In this document: positions 1 through 6,179 of the stretch, piece by piece
Layout: each line of letters opens with the position of its first letter
Numbering within the stretch: position 1 is the first letter of the stretch
Assembly: GCA_964569055.1 (NCBI GenBank)
Contig: CAZMSZ010000195.1
Span: 1 to 13,459, forward strand
Length of the DNA stretch: 13,459 nt
Direction: 5' to 3'
From: JAWLGW01 sp964569055
GTDB taxonomy: Bacteria; Planctomycetota; J058
The notes under the pieces: generated by a model
The model's input: the letters and a program-made list of their open reading frames with translations, nothing else
Database searches by the model: none
What the model was told of the DNA's origin: nothing
Program-made: the position numbers and the translations under genes

Positions 1-150
1 ACTCCGACTCCGATTCCGATTCCGATTCCGATTCCGATTCCGATTCCGATTCCGAATCCGATTCCGACTCCGATTCCGATTCCGACTCCGACTCCGACTC
101 CGGCTCCGACTCCGGCTCCGGCTCCGACTCCGACTCCGACTCCGACTCCG
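1..150. repeat. Hexanucleotide tandem array (ATTCCG/ACTCCG), 25 units
   Basis: Twenty-five consecutive 6-base units, in register from the first base and probably continuing left of the window. The first half is dominated by ATTCCG (seven in a row), the second by ACTCCG with a few GCTCCG, and there is one AATCCG. All forward frames are open: Thr/Ile-Pro, Leu/Phe-Arg or Ser-Asp repeats. The Thr-Pro frame ends at a TGA at 181-183, so the array could encode the proline-rich tail of an upstream gene. In the Ser-Asp frame most variation falls on the wobble base, but the reverse-strand Glu-Ser frame shows the same, so this does not decide a strand. A non-coding microsatellite grown by slippage is the simplest view. 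Confidence 0.93.
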
Positions 151-217
151 AGAGGCTCTGGCGGACGGATTCGGCGGAAGTGACAGCGCATGCGGTAGCG
201 GTCGGTCGGGCCCAGGC

Positions 218-712
218 ATGGCGGTCTTCGTGCATCTCACTTCGCCCGACGCCGCGCGGCGGATCCGACGGAGCGGGCTCGCGTCGCCGGCGTTCGCTTC
301 GCCGGTGGCCACCGATTTCGTCCGCTCGCACCAGTGGCTGCGCGAGGTGCGGCGCTGGCAACCTGGGCGGCTGGTGGGAGTCTACTTCCGGCTCCCGGGC
401 CACGAGTCGCTGCTCGTCGGCTGCTACGGTCGCCCGCACGAGACGCTGACGGCCGACGAGGCCGTCGGCCGGGCCCTCGCCGCCTTCGAGCCCGGGCTGG
501 AGGTGATCGTGCCGCGCCGCGTGCACCGTGCGGAGCTGCTCGCCGTGCGCGCGCTGCCCCAGGTGGTCGGTTGGCGCTACGCGCCCGAAGCGAAGGGGCG
601 CCCGCCCACGGTGTGCCTGCACTGCGAGCGAGGGTCCCCGTTCGTTCGGCGGCTCGTGCGCCAGGCCGATCGGGAAGGCGCGCGCACGAGGATCACGGTG
701 TTAGGCCGGTGA
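218..712 (+). CDS. Uncharacterised small protein with ADP-ribosyltransferase-like N-terminus
   Basis: A 164-residue soluble protein with no signal peptide or membrane segment. It opens with V-H6-L-T8 followed by 'RRIRRSGL' (16-21 region), the 'HxT...I..G' pattern seen at the start of several ADP-ribosyltransferase-like and RNA 2'-phosphotransferase-like folds. Further on it has SHQWLRE (37-43), VGVYFRLP (53-60), QVVGWRY (115-121) and a C133-x-x-C136 pair. From memory this set resembles a scattered family of unannotated 150-190 residue bacterial proteins with the same order (HLT, HQWLRE, VYFRxP, QVVGWRYxP, CxxC). No function is assigned, and the enzyme link is inference. The ATG has no clear Shine-Dalgarno sequence and its frame is open upstream through the repeat array, so the start is not certain. 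A 7-bp hairpin follows the stop closely. Confidence 0.72.
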   Translation: MAVFVHLTSPDAARRIRRSGLASPAFASPVATDFVRSHQWLREVRRWQPGRLVGVYFRLPGHESLLVGCYGRPHETLTADEAVGRALAAFEPGLEVIVPRRVHRAELLAVRALPQVVGWRYAPEAKGRPPTVCLHCERGSPFVRRLVRQADREGARTRITVLGR

Positions 713-722
713 CGCTCCGCGA

Positions 723-746
723 GGTCCGTACCGACGCGCACGGACC
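723..746 (+). terminator. Stem-loop after the first gene
   Basis: GGTCCGT (723-729) pairs perfectly with ACGGACC (740-746) across a 10-base loop, starting 11 bases after the stop of the upstream gene. There is no T-tract, so this is a hairpin terminator candidate at best. It could equally be an operator just upstream of the TACACT box at 759-764. Confidence 0.35.
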
Positions 747-783
747 CGGGGAAGGGATTACACTCCCCGGCCTGGAGGAGAGA
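746..783 (+). promoter_or_regulatory. Promoter/leader of the lipoprotein operon
   Basis: CCGGGGA (746-752) pairs with TCCCCGG (764-770), enclosing a -10-like TACACT at 759-764, one of the few AT-rich stretches nearby. A strong Shine-Dalgarno sequence GGAGGAGAGA (about 774-783) lies four bases before the ATG at 788. No convincing -35 element is visible. The hairpin placing the -10 box in its loop could be a regulator site, which is inference. Confidence 0.4.
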
Positions 784-787
784 GCCC

Positions 788-2854
788 ATGCCCCTCGCCT
801 GGCGCGCCGCCTGGCGCCTCGTCCTCGCGCTCGCCTGCCTCGCCGGCTCGGGCTGCACGGTGTTCGGCGACTACAACGTCGCGACGGAGGACGCGCAGGC
901 GCACTTCCGCAGCGGGGACTTCGACCTCGCGGTGGCCGAGTTCAGCGAGCACCTCGACGACGCCAACGACTCGCTGCTCTACCACCTCGAGGCGGGCCTG
1001 GCGGCGCACGTGGGGAAGGGCTACCCGACCAGCCGCAGGCTGCTCGCGACCGCCTACCAGCAGGTCGCCGAGTACCAGGAGCGCGCGCTGGTCAGCGCGT
1101 CGGACGTGGCCCAGACCGTGGGCTCGATCCTGGTCAACGAGAAGACGATCCCCTACACGGGCGCGGTGTTCGAGCAGCTCCTGCTCCAGACGTATCAGGC
1201 GCGCAACTACTACCTCGAGGGGAGGCGCGACGAGGTCCTGCCCGAGGTGCTGCGCACCTACGACATTCAGGACCAGGCGCGGAAGATCTACGAGGCCGAG
1301 CTGCAGGCGACCGAGCAGGAGGCCACCAACCGGCGCGGCGAGCTCGACGTGCAGGCGATCGACGCCGAGATGCGCGAGGCCTACGCCTACGGCGAGGTGC
1401 CCGCCACGCCCGAGGACGTGTACGACCCGCGCTACGTGCGCTACCTCTCGGCCTGGCTGCGCGACGCGCTCGCCGACCGTCGGGCCGACTACAACGCGGC
1501 GCTCGTCGACCTCAAGCGGGTGGCCGAGCGGTTCGGCGACGTCCCGTTCGTGCAGCGCGACCTCGCCCGGCTCACGGCCGCCTCGGGCGACGCCCGCGGC
1601 GCCAAGCAGCTCCTCGAGCAGGCCGGGCTCGAGCCGCTCCCCGCCGAGGCCGGCTCGGTCGCGCTGTTCTTCGAGTGCGGGGCGGCCCCGTTCAAGGAGG
1701 AGCTGAAGGTCATCTTCCCCACCTACCGAGGCGCGGCCGCGTTCGCCATGCCGATCTACGAGCGGAGCCCCTCGCGGGTGGCCGGCGCGCGGCTGATCGT
1801 GGGCGACGAGGAGGCCGACACCGTCACGCTCTCGAGCGTGACCGAGATGGCCTTCCAGTACCACCGCGACCGGCTGCCCCTCATGATCGCCAAGCAGATC
1901 ATCCGGATCGCGGCCAAGGTCGGGGTCCAGGAGGCCGGCCACTCGGTGATCGCCAACCAGAAGGGCCAGTACTCCGAGCTGGCCGCGTGGGGCTGGACGA
2001 TCAGCGCCTCGATCTGGAACGTGCTCAGCGAGCAGGCCGACCTCCGCTGCTGGCGCACGCTGCCCGACCGCCTGTGCGCGACGCGGCTCTATCTGCCCCC
2101 GGGCACCTACCCGGCCGCGGTGGTGCTCCTCGACGTCGACGGCCGGCCGCTCTCCAAGTACGAGCTCGGCTCGCTCGTGATCGCGCCCGGGCGCCACCGC
2201 ATGATCAACGCGCGGGCGATCGGGACCAGCCTGTACTGCGACGTGCCGGCCGAGCCCTACGACGCCGCGGCCGCGGAGGTCGAGGACGCCGCAGCGCCCG
2301 CGGTCGCGCCGGACACCGGTTCCGAGGTGCCCGAGGCGGCGCCCGAGGCGGGCGTCGAGGTCGTCTCGGCGCTCCCCGAGCCGGCCACGCCCCCGACCCC
2401 CGGGGAGCCCGCCGACCTGCAGGAGGCCCAGGACGCCTTCTTGGCCGGGGTCATGAGCGTCGAGCTCCTGTTCGAGGAGGACGGCACGAGCTGGCGCGCC
2501 AACGCGGCGGTCAGCGCCGCGGTGCAGGGCGAGGACGAGCGCGGGCCGTTCCTCACCGTGACCTCGGCCGCCTACGACAAGGACGGCGCGCGCCGCTGCC
2601 TCGAGCTGATCGTGCGGCGCGAGCGGATCGAGCGGGCCGTGCTCCTGGTCGAGGGCGAGGACGGCTGGGCGCCGGCCCCCGCCGGTGTGTTCGAGTTCAC
2701 GCCCGGCGGCGCCGGCGGCCTGCTCCGGACCGGCCGCGGCCTCGAGGTCGTGCAGGCGGGGCGCTGCCGGCTGGAGGAGGCGGGCGAGGAGCGGGCCGTG
2801 ACGCTGATCCTGCGGCCGCGCCTGCTCGAAGGCGCCGAGCCGCTCGCGCGCTGA
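788..2854 (+). CDS. COG3014-type outer-membrane lipoprotein with extra C-terminal domain
   Basis: A 688-residue exported protein. A hydrophobic leader ends in AGSGC with Cys23 as likely lipidated residue. Residues 30-280 are helical and TPR-like (for example 34-60 and 220-280). Residues 288-484 match the COG3014 pattern: 'FFECGAAPFKEELKVIFP' (294-311), 'RLPLMIAKQIIRIAAK' (362-377), 'ADLRCWRTLPD' (417-427) and a beta-rich 'YLPPGTY' segment (435-441). COG3014 proteins are usually about 450-480 residues; this one adds an Ala/Pro/Glu linker (485-545) and a further domain of about 140 residues (546-688) that I do not recognise. It sits 70 bases before the YcfL-like and LpoB-like genes, a grouping known from proteobacteria, which supports an envelope role. 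Molecular function of COG3014 is not established. The start has an excellent Shine-Dalgarno sequence. Confidence 0.85.
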   Translation: MPLAWRAAWRLVLALACLAGSGCTVFGDYNVATEDAQAHFRSGDFDLAVAEFSEHLDDANDSLLYHLEAGLAAHVGKGYPTSRRLLATAYQQVAEYQERALVSASDVAQTVGSILVNEKTIPYTGAVFEQLLLQTYQARNYYLEGRRDEVLPEVLRTYDIQDQARKIYEAELQATEQEATNRRGELDVQAIDAEMREAYAYGEVPATPEDVYDPRYVRYLSAWLRDALADRRADYNAALVDLKRVAERFGDVPFVQRDLARLTAASGDARGAKQLLEQAGLEPLPAEAGSVALFFECGAAPFKEELKVIFPTYRGAAAFAMPIYERSPSRVAGARLIVGDEEADTVTLSSVTEMAFQYHRDRLPLMIAKQIIRIAAKVGVQEAGHSVIANQKGQYSELAAWGWTISASIWNVLSEQADLRCWRTLPDRLCATRLYLPPGTYPAAVVLLDVDGRPLSKYELGSLVIAPGRHRMINARAIGTSLYCDVPAEPYDAAAAEVEDAAAPAVAPDTGSEVPEAAPEAGVEVVSALPEPATPPTPGEPADLQEAQDAFLAGVMSVELLFEEDGTSWRANAAVSAAVQGEDERGPFLTVTSAAYDKDGARRCLELIVRRERIERAVLLVEGEDGWAPAPAGVFEFTPGGAGGLLRTGRGLEVVQAGRCRLEEAGEERAVTLILRPRLLEGAEPLAR

Positions 2855-2896
2855 AGCCCGACCGAACGCGCGGCGTCCCCTGTCCGGAGCGCACCC

Positions 2897-2920
2897 GGCT
2901 ACGATAGCCACGCAGGAGGA
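2897..2920 (+). promoter_or_regulatory. GGCTACGATAGCC hairpin/-10-like box and strong RBS before ycfL
   Basis: A compact hairpin, GGCTA (2897-2901), loop CGA, TAGCC (2905-2909), contains the -10-like TACGAT (2900-2905). It is followed by AGGAGGA (2914-2920), four bases before the ATG at 2925. Either an internal promoter or a small mRNA hairpin between operon genes; the sequence does not decide. Confidence 0.35.
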
Positions 2921-2924
2921 GAGC

Positions 2925-3377
2925 ATGACCGCACGCGCCACCCTCGCCGCCGCCCGCTCGCTCGCGCTGACCCTGGCGCTGACCGCCCTGGGCGGCGCCG
3001 GCTGCGCGAGCACCAAGGCCGCGAACCGCGCGCTGGTCTACCCCGAGCGCACCGCGGTGATCGAGGTGCTCAACCCCGGGCTGCAGGACGAGGTCGAGAT
3101 CGTCTCGGGGCGCGCGCTCTACGAGGACGAGCTGCTGACCGGTGTGGTCCAGCTCCGCAGCCACGAGGAGGAGCGCAAGCTGACCCTGGAGTACCGCTGG
3201 TCGTGGTTCGACGGGGACGACTTCGAGCAGGTGACCGAGGTCAGCGACCACTGGCGCACGATCTTCCTCGACCCCATGGAGGAGGAGCAGGTCTCCGCCC
3301 GGGCGACCGCCCCCGGGGCCGTGCGCGGCGTGTTCGAGCTGCGCCGCTCCACGGCGCGGACCGATGGCGACCACTGA
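2925..3377 (+). CDS. ycfL: YcfL/DUF1425-family lipoprotein
   Basis: A 150-residue lipoprotein. The leader ends in LGGAGC with Cys27 as probable lipidation site. The mature part has the DUF1425 pattern: an early 'AVIEVLNPGLQDEVEI' strand region (44-59), a segment on changed binding or output (70-80), the signature 'LEYRWSWFDGDDFEQV' (88-103; usually YrxxWyDxxGxxv), a tryptophan at 110 ('DHWRTIFL'), and 'ATAPGAVRGVFELR' (127-140), equivalent to the closing 'APxpxaxxfxlxvr'. Its length is close to the family norm. In E. coli ycfL lies next to lpoB, and here the same neighbour follows with a 14-base overlap, which strongly supports both calls. The role of YcfL is poorly defined; an envelope partner function is inferred from context. 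A second lipoprotein gene lies upstream. Confidence 0.82.
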   Translation: MTARATLAAARSLALTLALTALGGAGCASTKAANRALVYPERTAVIEVLNPGLQDEVEIVSGRALYEDELLTGVVQLRSHEEERKLTLEYRWSWFDGDDFEQVTEVSDHWRTIFLDPMEEEQVSARATAPGAVRGVFELRRSTARTDGDH

Positions 3378-3984
3378 GCGGCGGCGCGCGCCGCTCCTGA
3401 TCGCGATCGCGCTGCTCGCCGGCTGCGCGAGCGCCAGCACCCGCGAGGACGACGCGGCGGAGACCGGCGTGGTCGCGACCGACCACATCGGCCTGGCCGA
3501 GCTGCGCCCCGCCGTGGAGGCGCTGGCCGCCGAGGTGGCGCGCCTGGCCGCCGCCGGCTGGGAGCCGCACGTGCTCCTCACCCCCGAGCCGCCGCACCGC
3601 CCGGTGGTCCGGATCGACAAGGTCCAGAACCGGACCCGCGAGCACTACGACCTCGAGCTGCTGCGCGGCGAGCTGACCAACGCGCTGGTCGAGCAGGGCG
3701 CGGTGTACGTGGCCGGGAGCGGCAAGGACATGGCGGCCGTCCACGACGAGCGGGCCTACAGCCAGTCGGGCGCGACCTCGGCCGAGATCGCCGACGGGCA
3801 GGAGGACCGGGTGGCGCTCGTGGTCCGGGGCGAGGTGACCGACGACGTGATCGAGCAGGACGGGGTGCGCCAGCACGACTACGTGTTCAGCCTGCGCCTG
3901 GTCGACACGGTCAAGGACCGGGTGGTCGCGACCACCAGCACCGAGCTGCGCAAGGTGCGCGAGCGGGCCGTCTTCGGGCGCTGA
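3364..3984 (+). CDS. lpoB: LpoB-type penicillin-binding-protein activator lipoprotein
   Basis: A 206-residue lipoprotein with a classical lipobox LLAGC (Cys21). After a short helical linker (40-66) comes the LpoB core: 'RPVVRIDKVQNRTREHYDL' (79-97; family pattern PxVxVxxVxNRTxExhD), a helix 'ELTNALVEQGAVYV' (103-116), 'DRVALVVRGEVTDD' (148-161) and the closing 'YVFSLRLVDTVKDRVVATTSTELRKV' region (173-198), which corresponds to the family's final strands ending in E-(I/L)-R-K. In E. coli LpoB is an outer-membrane lipoprotein that activates the peptidoglycan synthase PBP1B. Whether a PBP1B partner exists here cannot be seen. The ATG lies inside the end of the preceding gene (14-base overlap) with only a weak Shine-Dalgarno sequence, suggesting translational coupling. 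The E. coli gene name is used for family membership, not proven function. Confidence 0.82.
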   Translation: MATTERRRAPLLIAIALLAGCASASTREDDAAETGVVATDHIGLAELRPAVEALAAEVARLAAAGWEPHVLLTPEPPHRPVVRIDKVQNRTREHYDLELLRGELTNALVEQGAVYVAGSGKDMAAVHDERAYSQSGATSAEIADGQEDRVALVVRGEVTDDVIEQDGVRQHDYVFSLRLVDTVKDRVVATTSTELRKVRERAVFGR

Positions 3985-4006
3985 GGTCGGCACGAGGCGA
4001 GCTAGA

Positions 4007-4621
4007 TTGGGAGCGGTCGCCCCTGGTGCTCCCGTGCTCGTGATCGACGCCTACAACGTGCTCCACGCCGCCCCGCCGCTCCGGCGGGTGCTGAAGGAGC
4101 AGGGACGCCGGGCGGCCTGCTGGGCGCTGATCGACCTGCTGGCGCGCTGGCGGGCGGCGCACCGGCGCCCGCCCGAGCTGGTGGTGGTGTTCGACGGGGC
4201 CGCCCCGCTGCCGCACGGGCCGCGGATCTCGGGGCTGCAGGTGCGGTTCGCCGACCACGAGGCGGACGACGAGGTCAAGGCGCTGCTCGAGCGCGCGGGG
4301 CAGCACGTGCTGGTGTCGGCCGACGGCGAGCTCGTGGCCCACGCGGCGCGCCTCGGGCTGCGCGCGCTCGCGCCCACGGCCTTCGTGGAGGAGGTCGAGC
4401 TCGAGCTCGAGGCCCACGGCGAGGTCGAGCTGCGCGACCCGGGCCCGCTCAGCGCGGGCGAGGTCAGCGGCTGGCTCGAGGCGTTCGGCGCGGCGCCGCC
4501 CGCCTCCGCGCCGAGCCCCGAGCCGCCGCGCGCGGCGCCCCCACCCGACGAGCCGCCGCCCCTCGACCCCGACGAGGTCGACGAGTGGCTCGACTACTTC
4601 GGCGAGCCGCGCGACTCCTAA
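4007..4621 (+). CDS. NYN-domain (YacP/Rae1-type) nuclease with duplicated C-terminal motif
   Basis: Numbered from TTG 4007, 204 residues. 'VLVIDAYNVLHAAPPL' (10-25) is the NYN/PIN-like opening, with Asp14 and Asn17 at the expected active-site positions. VVVFDG (59-64), 'HEADDEVKALLE' (84-95) and 'VLVSADGEL' (101-109) supply the remaining acidic residues. YacP/Rae1-type proteins are single-strand-specific endoribonucleases, some ribosome-associated, so an RNA cleavage role is likely. The catalytic part ends near 142. A Pro-rich tail then carries two related motifs, LSAGEVSGWLEAFG (148-161) and LDPDEVDEWLDYFG (186-199), the second almost at the C-terminus. The start is uncertain: TTG 4007 has GAGGCGA upstream, while GTG 4034 gives the usual family beginning and lies downstream of TAGATT (4003-4008). 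It follows the lipoprotein operon after 22 bases. Confidence 0.82.
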   Translation: MGAVAPGAPVLVIDAYNVLHAAPPLRRVLKEQGRRAACWALIDLLARWRAAHRRPPELVVVFDGAAPLPHGPRISGLQVRFADHEADDEVKALLERAGQHVLVSADGELVAHAARLGLRALAPTAFVEEVELELEAHGEVELRDPGPLSAGEVSGWLEAFGAAPPASAPSPEPPRAAPPPDEPPPLDPDEVDEWLDYFGEPRDS

Positions 4622-4670
4622 CCTGGATCTTTCACGATGACCCGCCCTCGACTCGGGCAACCGAGCGATT

Positions 4671-4803
4671 CTCAGCGCAGAGGTCGCCGAGAACGCAGAG
4701 GTGCGCTGAAGTCGGCCAGCGCAGGGCGAAGCGCTTCGATCCGCCGCTCCCAGTGGGTCCTCCGCTCTCTGCGAGCTTCGCGCCTCTGCGCTCGATCCTG
4801 AGC
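4671..4803. repeat. Large imperfect inverted repeat (CGCAGAGG type) with central palindrome
   Basis: The gap 4622-4940 holds no gene I can support. GCGCAGAGGTCGC (4675-4687) pairs with GCGCCTCTGCGC (4780-4791) with one extra base, and CGCAGAG (4694-4700) pairs with CTCTGCG (4767-4773). The perfect 12-base palindrome CGAAGCGCTTCG (4727-4738) lies almost exactly at the dyad centre. The regions between arms and centre do not pair. CGCAGAGG motifs with this layout look like dispersed intergenic repeats of REP or MITE type, but no second copy is present in this window. Confidence 0.6.
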
Positions 4804-4891
4804 CTCCGCTGCCGCAGGACGCTCGCGCCTCGTTGAACATCCGGGCTAACCGCTCCCTGTGGCGCCGGTCCCCTGGCCTGCCCGGATTGGT

Positions 4892-4936
4892 TAGGCTCGC
4901 GGGTGCGCCGCCGCGCGGCCGCGGCGGCGGAGGAGG
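4892..4936 (+). promoter_or_regulatory. Candidate -10 box and RBS of the LeuA-type gene
   Basis: GGTTAGGCT contains TAGGCT at 4892-4897, an AT-richer spot 44 bases before the GTG. AGGAGG at 4931-4936, four bases before GTG 4941, decides the start. The frame is open further upstream to 4833, but that stretch lies in non-coding repeat sequence and encodes low-complexity Gly/Arg. Confidence 0.45.
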
Positions 4937-4940
4937 ACCC

Positions 4941-6179
4941 GTGGGCCACCCCGAGAGCGAGCTGATCTACGACTGGAACGAGGTCGCGCGCGACGCCGCG
5001 CGCCCCCGCGTGACGATCGACGACGAGACGCTGCGCGACGGGCTGCAGTCCCCCTCGGTCCACGACCCCTCGATCGAGGACAAGATCGAGATCCTCCACC
5101 TCATGGACCAGCTCTCGATCCACACCGCGGACGTGGGGCTCCCCGGCGCCGGCCCGCGGGCGGTCGCCGACGTGACCCGGCTGTGCGAGGAGATCCGCGA
5201 CGCCAAGCTGAAGATCCGCGCGAACTGCGCCGGCCGCACCGTGCTGGCCGACGTGCAGCCCATGGTCGACGTGGTGCAGAAGACCGGGGTCCCGATCCTG
5301 GCCTGCCTGTTCCTGGGCTCCTCCGAGATCCGCAAGTTCGCCGAGAGCTGGGACCAGGAGCGCATGCTCCGCCACACCACCGAGGCGATCGACTTCGCGG
5401 TCAAGGAGGGGCTCGAGGTGATGTACGTCACCGAGGACACCACCCGCGCCCGCCCCGAGACGATCGACACGCTGTACCGCGCCGCGATCGAGCACGGCGC
5501 CAAGCGGCTGTGCATCTGCGACACCGTCGGCCACGTCACGCCCCACGGCGTGTTCCAGCTCGTGGCCCACATGAAGCGGCTCACCGCGGGCACCGGCGTG
5601 AAGCTCGACTGGCACGGCCACAACGACCGCGGTCTGGGCCTGATCAACGCGCTGGCGGCGATCGAGGCCGGGGTCGACCAGGTCCACGGCTGCGCGCTCG
5701 GGATCGGCGAGCGCTGCGGCAACACCGCCACCGACCAGCTGCTCGTGAACATGCGCCTCATGGGCTACCTCGACGAGGCGATCGACCTGACCAAGCTCCC
5801 CGCCTACGTGCAGAAGGTGAGCGAGGCCTGCAAGGTGCCGATCCCGGTCAATTACCCGGTGATCGGCAAGGACGCCTTCGAGACCGCGACCGGCGTCCAC
5901 GCGGCCGCCGTGATCAAGGCCCTGCGCAAGGGGGACACCTGGCTGGCGAACCGGGTCTACTCGGGGGTGCCGGCCGACGTGTTCGGCCTCGAGCAGCGGA
6001 TCACGATCGGTCCCATGAGCGGGCGGAGCAACGTGACGTTCTGGCTGGAGCGGCGCGGGATCGAGCCCAGCGACGCGCTGGTCGACAAGGTGTTCGAGGC
6101 CGCCAAGCGCTCGAGCCGGATCTTCACCGACGAGGAGGTCTACGCGCTGATCGGCCAGCCGGTCGGCGAGACCGCGTGA
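4941..6179 (+). CDS. LeuA-type acyltransferase (isopropylmalate/homocitrate synthase family), no regulatory domain
   Basis: A 412-residue DRE-TIM metallolyase. DDETLRDGLQ (27-36) supplies the catalytic Arg32 and metal-binding Asp33. 'VTEDTTRARPET' (163-174) matches the family EDxxR segment, CDTVGHVTP (193-201) the DTxGxxxP strand, and DWHGHNDRGLG (223-233) carries metal ligands His225 and His227. GIGERCGN (254-261) is the substrate loop. The C-terminal part 'ATGVHAAAVIKAL' to 'GPMSGRSNVTFWLERRGI' (316-374) is the usual linker subdomain. The family condenses acetyl-CoA with a 2-oxo acid (2-oxoisovalerate in leucine synthesis, 2-oxoglutarate in lysine synthesis). Standard LeuA is about 510 residues with a leucine-binding domain; that domain is absent, so feedback control by leucine through it is not expected. 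Substrate cannot be read from sequence. A fused LeuDC-type gene lies 5 kb away on the other strand. The GTG start is set by AGGAGG. Confidence 0.85.
   Translation: MGHPESELIYDWNEVARDAARPRVTIDDETLRDGLQSPSVHDPSIEDKIEILHLMDQLSIHTADVGLPGAGPRAVADVTRLCEEIRDAKLKIRANCAGRTVLADVQPMVDVVQKTGVPILACLFLGSSEIRKFAESWDQERMLRHTTEAIDFAVKEGLEVMYVTEDTTRARPETIDTLYRAAIEHGAKRLCICDTVGHVTPHGVFQLVAHMKRLTAGTGVKLDWHGHNDRGLGLINALAAIEAGVDQVHGCALGIGERCGNTATDQLLVNMRLMGYLDEAIDLTKLPAYVQKVSEACKVPIPVNYPVIGKDAFETATGVHAAAVIKALRKGDTWLANRVYSGVPADVFGLEQRITIGPMSGRSNVTFWLERRGIEPSDALVDKVFEAAKRSSRIFTDEEVYALIGQPVGETA

Noticed and set aside
1..150. CRISPR array
   Set aside because: Units are contiguous 6-mers without spacers, and no cas genes are present.
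1..449. Ser-Asp repeat surface protein reading through the hexamer array
   Set aside because: That frame continues far into the 218-712 gene as an Arg/Ser-rich stretch, with no anchor or domain; wobble-position variation is equally explained on the other strand.
334..2907. Plus-strand open frame of 857 codons overlapping the COG3014 gene
   Set aside because: Composition is almost only Arg, Ala, Gly and Pro, with no domain; it is the out-of-frame shadow of real genes in GC-rich DNA.
758..3016. Minus-strand open frame of 752 codons
   Set aside because: Low-complexity antisense shadow; the plus strand here encodes recognisable lipoproteins with lipoboxes and ribosome sites.
3911..5900. Minus-strand open frames opposite the NYN and LeuA-type genes
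   Set aside because: Antisense shadows rich in His, Val, Asp and Arg repeats; the plus strand carries clear catalytic motifs.
5183..6175. Plus-strand upstream extension of the secreted-protein frame into the LeuA-type gene
   Set aside because: Arg-rich shadow; the real gene starts at GTG 6176, where a signal peptide begins.
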